Shown: positions 32,605 through 42,073 of the stretch, in pieces
Position numbering within the stretch: position 1 is the first letter of the stretch
How the letters are laid out: each line of letters starts with the position of its first letter
Source of the DNA: Streptomyces griseoruber
Lineage (GTDB): Bacteria > Actinomycetota > Actinomycetes > Streptomycetales > Streptomycetaceae
Direction: 5' to 3'
Length of the DNA: 64,000 nt
Assembly (NCBI RefSeq): GCF_001514205.1
Contig: NZ_KQ948774.1
Coordinates: 62,001 to 126,000, forward strand
Position numbers and translations under genes: made by a program
The notes under the pieces: generated by a model
What the model was told of the DNA's origin: nothing
The model's input: the letters and a program-made list of their open reading frames with translations, nothing else
The model's database searches: none

Positions 32605-35600
32605 CTAACGCTCCTGGTTGTAGGTGCTGTCAGGACCGAAGCCCTGGCCGTTCGTTTCACTGCCTGCGTTGCGTCCGCGCTGGACGCCCCGACGCAGGTT
32701 GCTCAACCTGCCTCGGACGTCCTCCGGAGCGCGGGAGACCTGTGGGCCTCCCTGAGGGGTGCTCTCGGCGGTGCCCTCGACCAGGTTGGCCTTGGGTACA
32801 CGCCGCGGCAGACCGGACGAGGTGACCCCGCCTGCCTTGGGCTTCCGGAGCTGCGAGGCCTGCTGCCAGCGCGCGTCGTTCGCCGAACGCCAGGCGCTGT
32901 CGCCGTTGCTCTCCGAAGTGGAGGCCGGCGCTTCCGTGCTCACGGGCCGTGCGGCGCCGTTCGAACCGTTCGCCGCGGTGGATCCGCGGCGGGGAAGCCC
33001 GGCGTCGGTCAGCTCGTGGACGGCGGAGGGGGCCGGTCCCGGACGCTCGAAGCCTACGCGGTCCTGCTCACTCGCGTCAGCGGCCTGCGTGGATTCCGCT
33101 TCCGGAGCGTACTGGTCCGGGTAGCCGTTCTGGTAACCGGACTGCTGCGGCCAGTCGTCCTGGTAGGACTTCTCCTCGTACGTCGGGTAGCCGTCGGCCG
33201 CGGTGGCGTGCGACGGTGCGCGCTCCTCCTGGGCCGGCTCCGCATACGCCGGGTCGGGGTAACCGCCGTTGGGCGAGAAGCCGTTGCTCTGCGGCACCCC
33301 ACCGGGGGCGGTGAAGGACTCGCCCTGCGGCATTCCGTCGCTCGGCGCGAAGTACTGCTCGTCGTACGCAGGCCGCCGCTGCTCCTCGTACGGCGCCTGC
33401 TGCTGCTCCTCGTACGCCGTACGGCCGCTCTGGCCGTTCGCGCCCTCGTACGCCCCCGGCTGGTCCACGAACGCCGTCTGGCTGCTGTCGTAGCCCGTCG
33501 GGGCCGCGTCGAAGCCGTTGTCGTACACGGGCTGCTGCGGGGTGCCGTCGAAGCCCTCCGCGAAGGCGGGGATCTCCTGGGTCTGCTGCGGGTGACCGGC
33601 CTGGGACTCCAGGGCGGCCTTGCGCTCCTCGCGCATCAGCGAGCGGCCCACCGGGTCCAGGTCGCGCAGGTCGTCGGGGACCTCGTAGCGGCTGTCGTCG
33701 AAGCCGAGTTCGGCGGCCGTGCGCATCGGCAGGCCGGTGTTGAAGTCCTCGCCCGGGAGCTGCTGCTGCTGGTGCTGCTCCGGGATGATCTGCGAGACGG
33801 TGAACTCGTCGCGCTCGGGCTGCTCGCCGCCGCCACCGTGGGTGATGGCGTCCGGGAGCATGACCAGCGAGGTGGTGCCGGCCTGCTCGCCCGAGGGACG
33901 CAGCTGGACCCGGATGCCGTGCCGGTCGGACAGCCGGCCGACCACGAAGAGGCCCATGCGCTGGGAGATCGCGGCGTCCACGGTCGGCGGGTTGGCCAGC
34001 TTGTGGTTGATGTCCGCGAAGTCCTCGGCGGTCAGACCGATGCCCTTGTCATGGATCTCGATCATGACGCGGCCGTCGGGGAGACGGGTCGCGGTGACGC
34101 GGACCTTGGTCTGCGGGGAGGAGAACGTCGTCGCGTTCTCCAGCAGCTCGGCGAGCAGGTGCACGAGGTCGGTCACGGCACGGCCGTGGATCTCGGCCTC
34201 CGGGACCCCGGACAGCTCGATGCGCTCGTACTGCTCCACCTCGGAGGAGGCGGCGCGCAGCACGTCGACCAGCGGGACCGGCTGGTCCCAGCGGCGGCCG
34301 GGCTCCTCGCCGGCGAGGACGAGGAGGTTCTCGCCGTTGCGGCGCATGCGGGTCGCGAGGTGGTCCAGGCGGAAGAGGTTCTCCAGCTGGTCCGGGTCGG
34401 CCTCGTTGTTCTCCAGGTCGGTGATCAGGGTCAGCTGGCCCTCGATCAGCGACTGGTTGCGGCGCGAGAGGTTGGTGAAGATCGCGTTGATGTTGCCCCG
34501 CAGCAGGGCCTGCTCGGCGGCGAGCCGGACGGCCTCGCGGTGGACCTGGTCGAAGGCGCGGGCGACTTCGCCGATCTCGTCCCTGGTGTTGATGGGGATG
34601 GGCTGGACCCTGGTGTCCACCCGGCCGGGGTCGGTACGCGAGAGCTGGTCGACCAGCATCGGCAGCCGCTGCTCGGCGATGCCGAAGGCGGCGTTGCGCA
34701 GCTGGCGCATCGAGGTGCTCATCTGGCGGGCCATGAGCGAGGCGATGATGAACGCGGCCAGCAGGGCGATGATGACGATCGAGGCGTTGATGATCGCGTC
34801 GCGCTGGGCGTCGGAGGCGATCTGCCCGGCTTCGTCCACCGCGCGGTTGATCATCTCGGTCTCGACCTGGTTGTAGCCCTCGAACTTCAGGGTCGCCGCG
34901 GCCATCCACGACTTGGCGGTGATGCCCTGGGCGGCGAGCTGGGCGGTTGTCAGCTGGCCGCTGCCGATTCGCGTGATCATGTCGGTCATCGACGGCGGCG
35001 CGGTGTACGTCTGGCCCGCGGCCTCCGTCTTGGCCTTGGCGTCGGCCGCGGCCTTCTCGCCCTCGGCCTGCTTCTCCTTCATGACCTCGGTGAGCCGCGC
35101 CTCGTCCTGGGGAGTGCCACCGGAGACGTACTCCTGCAGGGCGATGCCCTCGAGGTAGGCGTACGAGGTGAAGGCGGTGACCTGCTGCCGGTAGACCTTC
35201 TCGTCGGGGCTGGGCCGGACCAGCAGGTGCATGCCGATCGCGCGCTGCAGCGACTCGGCGCCCTTGCCGAGGGCGAGCGCGTACACCGAACGGCCGTACG
35301 CGGTGATGTTGCCGGTGCCGAGGCCGAGTTCGTTGGAGAACTCCACGAGCAGGTGCTCGACGGCGACGTAGCCCTCCTCGGTCTTCACCGGGTCCATCGC
35401 CTTGCCGTAGGCGGCCGCGCGGATCTTCGTCAGCGTCGGCTCGGCCTCTTCCACCAGGTTCAGGCGGCGCTTGAGGCCGTCCTTGTCCGGCATCCCGACG
35501 GTCTCCTGGTGGAAGGCGGCAGCCTTCTCATCGGTGACGGCGCGGGCCTGCTTGACGATCGGGGAGTCCTTCTTGTTCTCCAGCAGCGGCTCCGCCGAGA

Positions 35601-35928
35601 CGTCCCGCTCGTTGAGGAGAGCCTGGGCGTACTCACCGGCGGCGGCCACGATCTTGGCGACCTTCTCGGCGTCCCGCGCCTCCTGCCAGGTGTCGATCGA
35701 GCCCTTCACCTGGAAGCCGCCCATGACCAGGCCGACCAGCACGGGTATGAGCAGGATCGCGTTCAGCCTCGTCGGCACCCGCCAGTTGCGCGGGGACAGA
35801 CGACCACCGCTCTTCGGGGGTGCGGCCGTCGGCTCCGAGCCGGGGACAGGGGCGGGCGCCGCTCCGCGCGGCGGCGGCGTGAAGTTGCCCCGGGCCGCAG
35901 GCTCGGGACTTTTCTTGCTTCGCCTCAC
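32605..35928 (-). CDS. cvnA2: Conservon sensor histidine kinase-like protein CvnA
   Basis: 1107 residues from GTG 35928 (VRRSKKSPEP), preceded by GAGAGG; an ATG at 35994 is in frame but less likely. Pro-rich cytoplasmic start, membrane helix about 55-74, large nitrate-sensor-like (NIT) extracellular domain, second helix about 390-412, HAMP, then RLDHLATRMRRNGENLLVLAGEEPGRRW in the dimerisation part and an ATPase domain with LLAELLENATTFSS (N box) and HDKGIGL. The last 400 residues are disordered, Gln/Tyr/Pro-rich, with YEEQ repeats. No response regulator is encoded nearby, as in all conservons. Confidence 0.92.
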   Translation of the reverse strand: MRRSKKSPEPAARGNFTPPPRGAAPAPVPGSEPTAAPPKSGGRLSPRNWRVPTRLNAILLIPVLVGLVMGGFQVKGSIDTWQEARDAEKVAKIVAAAGEYAQALLNERDVSAEPLLENKKDSPIVKQARAVTDEKAAAFHQETVGMPDKDGLKRRLNLVEEAEPTLTKIRAAAYGKAMDPVKTEEGYVAVEHLLVEFSNELGLGTGNITAYGRSVYALALGKGAESLQRAIGMHLLVRPSPDEKVYRQQVTAFTSYAYLEGIALQEYVSGGTPQDEARLTEVMKEKQAEGEKAAADAKAKTEAAGQTYTAPPSMTDMITRIGSGQLTTAQLAAQGITAKSWMAAATLKFEGYNQVETEMINRAVDEAGQIASDAQRDAIINASIVIIALLAAFIIASLMARQMSTSMRQLRNAAFGIAEQRLPMLVDQLSRTDPGRVDTRVQPIPINTRDEIGEVARAFDQVHREAVRLAAEQALLRGNINAIFTNLSRRNQSLIEGQLTLITDLENNEADPDQLENLFRLDHLATRMRRNGENLLVLAGEEPGRRWDQPVPLVDVLRAASSEVEQYERIELSGVPEAEIHGRAVTDLVHLLAELLENATTFSSPQTKVRVTATRLPDGRVMIEIHDKGIGLTAEDFADINHKLANPPTVDAAISQRMGLFVVGRLSDRHGIRVQLRPSGEQAGTTSLVMLPDAITHGGGGEQPERDEFTVSQIIPEQHQQQQLPGEDFNTGLPMRTAAELGFDDSRYEVPDDLRDLDPVGRSLMREERKAALESQAGHPQQTQEIPAFAEGFDGTPQQPVYDNGFDAAPTGYDSSQTAFVDQPGAYEGANGQSGRTAYEEQQQAPYEEQRRPAYDEQYFAPSDGMPQGESFTAPGGVPQSNGFSPNGGYPDPAYAEPAQEERAPSHATAADGYPTYEEKSYQDDWPQQSGYQNGYPDQYAPEAESTQAADASEQDRVGFERPGPAPSAVHELTDAGLPRRGSTAANGSNGAARPVSTEAPASTSESNGDSAWRSANDARWQQASQLRKPKAGGVTSSGLPRRVPKANLVEGTAESTPQGGPQVSRAPEDVRGRLSNLRRGVQRGRNAGSETNGQGFGPDSTYNQER

Positions 35929-36124
35929 TCGACCAACAACCTCTCGGCGGTCGGCACCTTCCGTGCCGCAGTGTCTCAGAGCCCGGTCAGCCATCGACCA
36001 TCAGTACGTCATTGACTATTGGGCAGTTCAGGCATTCCAGCACGACGCCCTGCGCGATTCCAAACATGGAGAAGTGCCGGTTCGAAGTGATGTAAGCCCC
36101 ACATAAAACGGTCAAAAAGAGCGA

Positions 36125-36144
36125 GCCCCGTCAAAAGACGGGGC
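36125..36144 (-). terminator. Intrinsic terminator with U tract
   Basis: GCCCCGTC (36125-36132), AAAA loop, GACGGGGC (36137-36144). On the minus strand it is followed by TCGCTCTTTTTG, a U-rich run. About 160 nt past the cvnD1 stop. Confidence 0.7.
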
Positions 36145-36223
36145 CTTCGTGCGCACAGCGAGACCAAGTGACCGCGTCGCGTGTCGGTACCACCCGATTC
36201 CTCTGCCGAAACGTTATGAACAC

Positions 36224-36259
36224 CGGAGCCGGCCGTGTCAAAGGCCACAGCCGGCTCCG
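36224..36259 (-). terminator. Terminator hairpin directly after the upstream conservon
   Basis: CGGAGCCGGC (36224-36233) pairs with GCCGGCTCCG (36250-36259), 10-bp stem, 44 bp past the cvnD1 stop on the minus strand. Confidence 0.7.
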
Positions 36260-36303
36260 AAGCGTCTACGACAAGTGCCGTAGAAGCACTGGGAACTTGA
36301 AAG

Positions 36304-36879
36304 TTACCGCAAGCGCGCCATGAGCGCGTGCTCGACCAGCGTGATGAGCGCCGACTTGGCGTCCGAGCGGTGCCGGGCGTCCGTGGTGATGATCGGGGTG
36401 TCCGGACCGATCTGGAGCGCCTCGCGCACCTCTTCGGGCTGGTACGGCTGCTGCCCGTCGAAGCCGTTGAGGGCGACGACGAACGGCAGGCCGCTGTTCT
36501 CGAAGTAGTCGACCGCGGGGAAGCAGTCGGCGAGACGACGGGTGTCCACCAGCACGACCGCCCCGATCGCGCCGCGCACCAGGTCGTCCCACATGAACCA
36601 GAAGCGGTCCTGGCCGGGCGTGCCGAACAGGTACAGGATCAGGTCCTGGTCGAGGGTGATACGTCCGAAGTCCATGGCCACCGTGGTGGTGGTCTTGTCC
36701 CCGGTGTGGGTGAGGTCGTCGATGCCCGCCGACGCGGACGTCATGACGGCCTCGGTACGCAGCGGGTTGATCTCGGAGACGGCTCCCACGAACGTGGTCT
36801 TGCCCACGCCGAAGCCACCCGCCACCACGATCTTCGCGGAAGTGGTGGCCCGGCCCCCGTCAGAGCTTGCGAAGTCCAC
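36304..36879 (-). CDS. cvnD1: Conservon GTPase CvnD (distal conservon)
   Basis: 191 residues, same architecture as the copy at 31 kb: GGFGVGKTTF P-loop, GTPGQDRF switch II, ALNGFDG. Beyond about residue 16 it differs from that copy at only a few positions (I/V, N/Q, A/T changes), and the DNA is nearly identical over about 520 bp including third positions. Overlaps cvnC by 20 bp. Output of the CvnA-B-C module; numbering follows S. coelicolor as recalled. Confidence 0.92.
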   Translation of the reverse strand: MDFASSDGGRATTSAKIVVAGGFGVGKTTFVGAVSEINPLRTEAVMTSASAGIDDLTHTGDKTTTTVAMDFGRITLDQDLILYLFGTPGQDRFWFMWDDLVRGAIGAVVLVDTRRLADCFPAVDYFENSGLPFVVALNGFDGQQPYQPEEVREALQIGPDTPIITTDARHRSDAKSALITLVEHALMARLR

Positions 36880-37258
36880 TGAGCACCCTTTCGAGCAGCG
36901 TCACGTCCGGAGCGCCGCCGTTGTTCTCGTCGCCGCCCGGCTGGTGGATGGCCACCAGACCGGCCTCGGCGAGGTCCGCCACCAGGATCCGGGCCACACC
37001 CAGCGGCATGGCCAGCAGCGCCGAGACCTCGGCGACCGACTTCACCTCGCGGCACAGGTGGCAGATGCGCTGGTGCTCCGGGAGCAGCCCCATCAGTGCT
37101 GCCGGGTCGGCCGTGGTGCTGATCAGCGCCTCGATGGCGAGCTGGTAGCGCGGCCGGGTCCGGCCGCCGGTCATCGCGTACGGACGCACCAGCGGCTGGT
37201 CGCCCTCATCCCCGTACGGCTCCGCGTACGGATCATGATGGGCGGGGGGCGGGGTCAT
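36860..37258 (-). CDS. cvnC1: Conservon protein CvnC (DUF742)
   Basis: 132 residues from ATG 37258 (MTPPPAHHDPYAEPYG), with GGAGGATCC just upstream. DUF742 core LVRPYAMTGGRTRPRYQLAIEAL through DVTLLERVLSGLRKL matches the paralogue, but the disordered N-terminal part is only about 25 residues instead of about 90. Overlaps cvnD1. Confidence 0.9.
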   Translation of the reverse strand: MTPPPAHHDPYAEPYGDEGDQPLVRPYAMTGGRTRPRYQLAIEALISTTADPAALMGLLPEHQRICHLCREVKSVAEVSALLAMPLGVARILVADLAEAGLVAIHQPGGDENNGGAPDVTLLERVLSGLRKL

Positions 37259-37370
37259 GGATCCTCCGGGCGGGACAGCATTCTCGGTCAGTCGTGCCGT
37301 CCGTCGAGGCCGGTGGGGGGATTGTGTCGGCCGGACGGTGATTTCGTGAGGCGGGTGGTGCCGGGGCAGG

Positions 37371-37793
37371 TCAGTGGAGCAAACTGCCCTGGAGCTCGGC
37401 GCGCAGGTCTGGGGTGAGGACCGCGCCCGCGCGGTCGACAAGGAGCGCCATCTCGTAGCCGACGAGGCCGATGTCGCACTCCGGGTGCGCGAGCACGGCC
37501 AGGGACGAGCCGTCCGAGACGGACATGAGGAAGAGGAACCCTCTCTCCATCTCGACGACCGTCTGGGCCACGTTGCCGCCCTCGAAGATCCGGGAGGCAC
37601 CGGCCGTGAGCGAGGTGAGCCCCGAGGCGACCGCCGCCAGCTGGTCGGCACGGTCGCGCGGGAAGCCCTCGGACATCGCGAGCAGGAGCCCGTCGGCGGA
37701 CACGACGACGGTGTGGGACACCCCGGGGGTGTTGTCCACGAAGTTGGTGATCAACCAGTTCAGATTCTGTGCCGCCTGGCTCATCTGACTCAA
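37371..37793 (-). CDS. cvnB1: Conservon roadblock/LC7 protein CvnB
   Basis: 140 residues. The frame opens with TTG (37793) directly after the cvnA TAG; GGAG lies 6 nt before this TTG but 15 nt before ATG 37784, so the rare TTG start is favoured. Sequence almost the same as the other CvnB (LNWLITNFVDNTPGVSHTV, MERGFLFLMSVSDGSSL). Partner of CvnD. A 112-bp gap separates it from cvnC. Confidence 0.92.
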   Translation of the reverse strand: MSQMSQAAQNLNWLITNFVDNTPGVSHTVVVSADGLLLAMSEGFPRDRADQLAAVASGLTSLTAGASRIFEGGNVAQTVVEMERGFLFLMSVSDGSSLAVLAHPECDIGLVGYEMALLVDRAGAVLTPDLRAELQGSLLH

Positions 37794-40700
37794 CTAACGC
37801 TCCTGCGGGTGAGTGGGGCTCGGGAAACTGCCGGTCTGACCGTTGCCGGCCTGACGACCCTGCGCGATGCCCCGACGAAGATTGGTCAGCCGTCCGCGTA
37901 CGTCGTCAGGCGCACGCGAGACCTGCGGACCGGTTTGGTGCTGTTGCTGCTGTGCGGTGCCCGGGACGAGGTTCGCCCGGGGCACCCGGCGCGGCAGACC
38001 GGAGGTGGTGACCCCGCCTGCGGCGGGCTGCCGGACGCGCTCGGCCTGCCGGACGAGTTCGTCGTTCGGCGAGGTACGCCACGAGGAGGTCGAGGGGCCG
38101 CCGGCCGCGGGCCGCTGGGGTGCGGCCGGAGCCTGCTGCTGCGGCGCCTGCGGCGCGGGAGCCTGACCCTGATCCTGACCGCCCGCCTGCGGACCGCCGT
38201 GGAACCAGTTGGTCTCCAGCGTGTCGTACAGCGGGGTGCGGCCGTCGCCCGGACCCGAGGCCGGCGGCAGGGCCTCCGGCTCGGGACGGTGGGCGGGCCG
38301 CGGCGGAACCTGCGGCCGCGGCGAGCCGTAGCCGTTGGTGCCGTTGATCTGGGGGCGCTCGAACTGTCCCGTGGACGTCATGTCCTGGCGGCCGGGCAGC
38401 GCGTGCTGGCCCGTGCCGGAACCGTCGTAGCCGGGCGCGGCGAACTGGCCGGTGGAGCCGTTGTCGTACGCCTGCGGAGCGAACGGGTTCGGGTTCGCCG
38501 GGGTGTTCTGCCCGCCCGGGGTGCCGAAGACGTCGGAACGGGTGAACCCGTTGTCGTCACGGTCGGCGCCGCCCGGGCGCTGGAACTGGCCCGTGTCCTG
38601 GGGACCGGCGGAACCGACGGCGGGGAACTGGCTCGTGCTCTGCAGGCCGCCCGTACCGCGGCCGAAGTCGGCCGGGCCCTGGCGGTCGTCGATGCGCGGC
38701 ATCCGCGAGGTCTGCGCGACGTCCGGCTCCTCGTGGCCGCGCGGGGCGTCCAGCGGGGTGCGCGGCACCGGCGGCTGGGCGTTCTCGTCGCCCCAGCTGG
38801 TCACCCGCGGCTGCGGGTTGCCGCCGGGCAGCTCGGCGCGCGGGCCGCCGCGCGGCGGGAGCTGCGGCTGACGGCCACGCGGCTCGGGGTTGTTCTTGCG
38901 CTGCGGCGGACGCCCGCCACCGAAGAAGTCCTGGTTCTGGCCGTTCACACCGGAGTTCTGCAGACCCTGCTGCGCACCCGGCGCCTGACCGCCGAAGCCG
39001 GCGCCCGCACCGGCCGGGGCCGGACGGTCCTGCTGGGGCGGGACGGGGGACTGCGGTCCGCGCGGGGGCTGGCCGCCGGGACGGCCACCGCCGTCGCGGC
39101 CGGGCAGCGCGGCCCGGGGACCCTGGCCGGCGGCGAGGCGGCCGCCTGCACCGGGAGCGGAGCCGGGACCCGCGCCGAGGGCACCGCCCCCGCCCGGGGC
39201 ACCGGCGCCGAGCGCACCGCCCTGCGGGCCGCCGCCCTGGCGACGCGCGGCGGCCGCGCCCGCGGCGGCCTGCGCGGCGGCGGGACCGCCGGCGGAGCCG
39301 CCCTGACCGGGCTTGGGCTGGGGCTTCTTGCCGCCTTGGGCGACGTCCACGGGCAGCATGACCAGCGCGGTCGTACCACCGGAGTCGGACGGGCGCAGCT
39401 GGATGCGGATGCCGTGCCGCTGCGACAGACGACCGACCACGAAGAGACCCATGCGGCGGGAGACCGAGACGTCCACGGTGGGCGGCGAGGCGAGCCGCTC
39501 GTTGATCGCGGCGAGGTCCTCGGGGGACAGACCGATACCGGTGTCGTGGATCTCGATCAGCACCCGGCCGTCGGGCAGGGCGTGACCGGTGACCTTGACC
39601 TTGGTCTGCGGCGAGGAGAACGAGGTGGCGTTCTCCAGCAGCTCGGCGAGCAGGTGCACGAGGTCGTTGACGACCCGGCCGGCCACTTCGGTGGACGGCA
39701 CGGAGGCCAGTTCGATGCGCTCGTACTGCTCCACCTCGGAGGCGGCGGCGCGCAGGACGTCGACCAGCGGGACCGGGCGGGTCCAGCGGCGGCCGGGCTC
39801 TTCACCCGCGAGGACCAGGAGGTTCTCACCGTTACGGCGCATACGGGTGGCGAGGTGGTCGAGCTTGAAGAGCGAGGACAGCTGGTCCGGGTCGGCCTCG
39901 CGGGACTCCAGTTCGGAGATGAGCGAGAGCTGACGCTGGATGAGGCCCTGGGAGCGGCGCGAGAGGTTGGTGAACATCGCGTTGACGTTGCCCCGCAGAA
40001 GGGCCTGCTCGGCGGCGAGGCGGACCGCCTCGCGGTGCACGTCGTCGAAGGCCGCGGCCACCTGGCCGATCTCGTCCCGGGAGTGCACACCGACCGACTC
40101 CACGGACGTGTCGACGTCCTGCGGGTCGGACTCGGACAGCTGCTTGACCAGCTCGGGCAGACGGTCCTGGGCGACCTTGGTGGCGGTCTCCTGGAGGCGG
40201 CGCAGCGAGCGGATCATGGACCGGGCGACGACGAAGGCGCCGACCAGCGACACACCGAGGACGAGCAGGATGAGGGCACCGTTGATGATGGCGTCCCGCT
40301 CGGACTCGGAGCGCAGCTCACGGGCCTTCTGTTCCATGTCCTCGAGCAGCGTGTGCTCGATGTTGTTCATCTGGCGGATCTTGGTCGACGAGTCGTCGAT
40401 CCAGTCCTGGTACGACCGCTGGTCCTGCGAGGTCAGACCGGAGGCGGAGGCGAACGCACGCGAGGCGTAGGTGTCGGACTCCTCGATGACCGGGTTGCCC
40501 TGCTCGATGGGCTTCAGCAGCTCCTCGGCGCCGTCGTCGCCGTAGATGCTGCGGAAACTCGCGAGTTCGGAGGCCTCGTTGTCGAAGGCGGCGTCGGCGT
40601 ACTGCCGCTCGTTGTTGGAGAGCTCGCCGTACGTCGTGTTGTTCGCCGGCAGCGCGGCCGCGAGGACGGCGCGCTGGACCGAGGCGTACTCCTTGGCGTT

Positions 40701-41489
40701 GGAGAAGGCGGCCAGCGCACGCGTGCGCTGGATCATCTCCGGGTTGCTGGTGGCCTGGGCCATGTCCTGCGAGAGGTCGAGCAGGCTCGTGATGAGCTGG
40801 TGGTAGGCGTCGACCGTCTGGGAGGCGTTGCCCTTCTCCGCGTACGCCGTGGAGCGGATCTTCTGGAGGTTCGCCAGGTCGGAGAGCAGACCGATGAGGC
40901 TGTCGCGGACGCCCTGGAGGTTGCCGTCCTTGGAGGCGGTGTTGATCTCCTCGGAGGCGTCCTGGAAGGCGGTCACGGCCCGGTCCGTCTTGGTCCGGTA
41001 GCCCTTGATCCCGAAGTCGGTCGCCTTGGTGCCGTGCGTCATCGGGCCGGCCGAGCGGTCGCGCTCCTCCTGGAGGGCGACGGAGAGCTCGGTCGCCTGC
41101 TTGGTCATGTCCGTCAGCAGCCGCATGTTGTCGAGCTGCTGGATGTCGTCCATGGACTCGTTGATACGCAGCGCGCCCAGGGTGGTGGCCGCGACCACCG
41201 GGAGGGTCAGCAGTGCCACGAGACGCGTGGAGATGCGCCAGTTGCGCAGGGCCACGCGGGGGCCGGGCCCGGTGGGGCCGGCCGGCGGCTTGATCGTCGG
41301 AGTCGGGGGAAGGGGGCTCGGCGACGCGGAGGCGCCGGGGCGCCCGGGGCGCTCACCGCCGTCGCCGGACGGGTTCGGGCCCGGGTTCTGGGCGTGCTGG
41401 AGCGAGGAGCTGCCATTGCTGGGGGCAGTCCCGCCGTGCGGCTCCGGCTCCGCCGAAGCACTGCCATCCCTCTTGAAACGTCCCTGCAC
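37794..41489 (-). CDS. cvnA1: Conservon sensor histidine kinase-like protein CvnA
   Basis: 1231 residues from GTG 41489. Cytoplasmic Pro/Ser-rich start of about 80 residues, membrane helix around 88-107 (LVALLTLPVVAATTLGALRI), NIT-type sensor domain, second helix near 400-422 (INGALILLVLGVSLVGAFVV), HAMP, dimerisation segment KLDHLATRMRRNGENLL, and ATPase with LLAELLENATSFSS and HDTGIGLS. The C-terminal 480 residues are disordered, very rich in Gly, Pro and Gln. The sensor domain is clearly different from that of the neighbouring CvnA, while the kinase core is similar, so the two conservons should read different signals. Confidence 0.92.
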   Translation of the reverse strand: MQGRFKRDGSASAEPEPHGGTAPSNGSSSLQHAQNPGPNPSGDGGERPGRPGASASPSPLPPTPTIKPPAGPTGPGPRVALRNWRISTRLVALLTLPVVAATTLGALRINESMDDIQQLDNMRLLTDMTKQATELSVALQEERDRSAGPMTHGTKATDFGIKGYRTKTDRAVTAFQDASEEINTASKDGNLQGVRDSLIGLLSDLANLQKIRSTAYAEKGNASQTVDAYHQLITSLLDLSQDMAQATSNPEMIQRTRALAAFSNAKEYASVQRAVLAAALPANNTTYGELSNNERQYADAAFDNEASELASFRSIYGDDGAEELLKPIEQGNPVIEESDTYASRAFASASGLTSQDQRSYQDWIDDSSTKIRQMNNIEHTLLEDMEQKARELRSESERDAIINGALILLVLGVSLVGAFVVARSMIRSLRRLQETATKVAQDRLPELVKQLSESDPQDVDTSVESVGVHSRDEIGQVAAAFDDVHREAVRLAAEQALLRGNVNAMFTNLSRRSQGLIQRQLSLISELESREADPDQLSSLFKLDHLATRMRRNGENLLVLAGEEPGRRWTRPVPLVDVLRAAASEVEQYERIELASVPSTEVAGRVVNDLVHLLAELLENATSFSSPQTKVKVTGHALPDGRVLIEIHDTGIGLSPEDLAAINERLASPPTVDVSVSRRMGLFVVGRLSQRHGIRIQLRPSDSGGTTALVMLPVDVAQGGKKPQPKPGQGGSAGGPAAAQAAAGAAAARRQGGGPQGGALGAGAPGGGGALGAGPGSAPGAGGRLAAGQGPRAALPGRDGGGRPGGQPPRGPQSPVPPQQDRPAPAGAGAGFGGQAPGAQQGLQNSGVNGQNQDFFGGGRPPQRKNNPEPRGRQPQLPPRGGPRAELPGGNPQPRVTSWGDENAQPPVPRTPLDAPRGHEEPDVAQTSRMPRIDDRQGPADFGRGTGGLQSTSQFPAVGSAGPQDTGQFQRPGGADRDDNGFTRSDVFGTPGGQNTPANPNPFAPQAYDNGSTGQFAAPGYDGSGTGQHALPGRQDMTSTGQFERPQINGTNGYGSPRPQVPPRPAHRPEPEALPPASGPGDGRTPLYDTLETNWFHGGPQAGGQDQGQAPAPQAPQQQAPAAPQRPAAGGPSTSSWRTSPNDELVRQAERVRQPAAGGVTTSGLPRRVPRANLVPGTAQQQQHQTGPQVSRAPDDVRGRLTNLRRGIAQGRQAGNGQTGSFPSPTHPQER

Positions 41490-42073
41490 TAGCGTCGCAA
41501 CCTCTGGACCAGGCGCCCCTCCGGATGAACGGAAGGGCGGTGTCGGCGTATTGAAGGACGCCCTGAATTACGTCCCTCGAACGGTCGTGAGTGACCGGCG
41601 CTGGCTCCCCCTCCCAACCGCCACTACGGCGCTGTCGCGCCCCGGTGCGCCGGCTCGATCCAGCGGCGGTCCGTGAGATTCCAGCACAGTGCCGGATCTC
41701 CAACAAGGTGTGTTGGCCGGGCTGTGACATGCGTGACAGCGCGTGAGGGGAACGTTACGGGACGTAGAAAAGGTTCCCGTATAAAGCGGGCGTAAGGGCG
41801 CGAAACGCCAAGGCCCGGCAGGTGTCCCAGTCGCCATGATCAGGAGCGGAATGGGTGCTTCAGGGGGTCAATGTCCGTTTCCGAGCGATCGATTGGCGGC
41901 ATGGTTTGACCGCTTTGATCATTGATTCGTGAGCAAACTCACACAGTGATCATGCTGCCTTCACGAGTTACCCGGGAATCGCGTGTTTAGCCTGACGCTT
42001 TACAGGGATGGCATATCCGACAACCCGGCACCACGAGCAGACAGGGCCACGTACAACAGTGAAGACGACGACG
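41490..42073. other. Long divergent intergenic region (584 bp)
   Basis: No protein gene is convincing; frames here lack codon bias. Must contain the conservon promoter to the left and the small-peptide promoter to the right. From about 41730 to 41960 the DNA is clearly richer in A/T than genes nearby, with AACGTTACGGGACG and AAAGGTTCCCG stretches and a nested inverted repeat (listed separately). A regulatory RNA could lie here but no terminator supports it. Confidence 0.45.
41916..41952. promoter_or_regulatory. Nested inverted repeat with two TGATCA boxes
   Basis: TGATCA (41916-41921) and TGATCA (41947-41952), each self-complementary, flank GTGAG-CAAA-CTCAC (41929-41942). The block is A/T-rich and lies about 120 bp before the small-peptide gene. 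It looks like a double operator; binding factor unknown. Confidence 0.5.

Larger units (their letters stand above)
35929..36303. other. Intergenic region between the two conservons (375 bp)
   Basis: Holds the promoter of the downstream conservon near 35940-36070 and two hairpins (listed separately) that end the upstream one. A somewhat A/T-rich stretch around 36000-36070 and 36100-36120 fits promoter DNA. No coding frame is convincing. Confidence 0.5.

Noticed and set aside
32185..36015. 1276-residue plus-strand frame opposite the conservon
   Set aside because: Composition mirrors the antisense of CvnA; no recognisable domain and opposite to a gene with full motif support.
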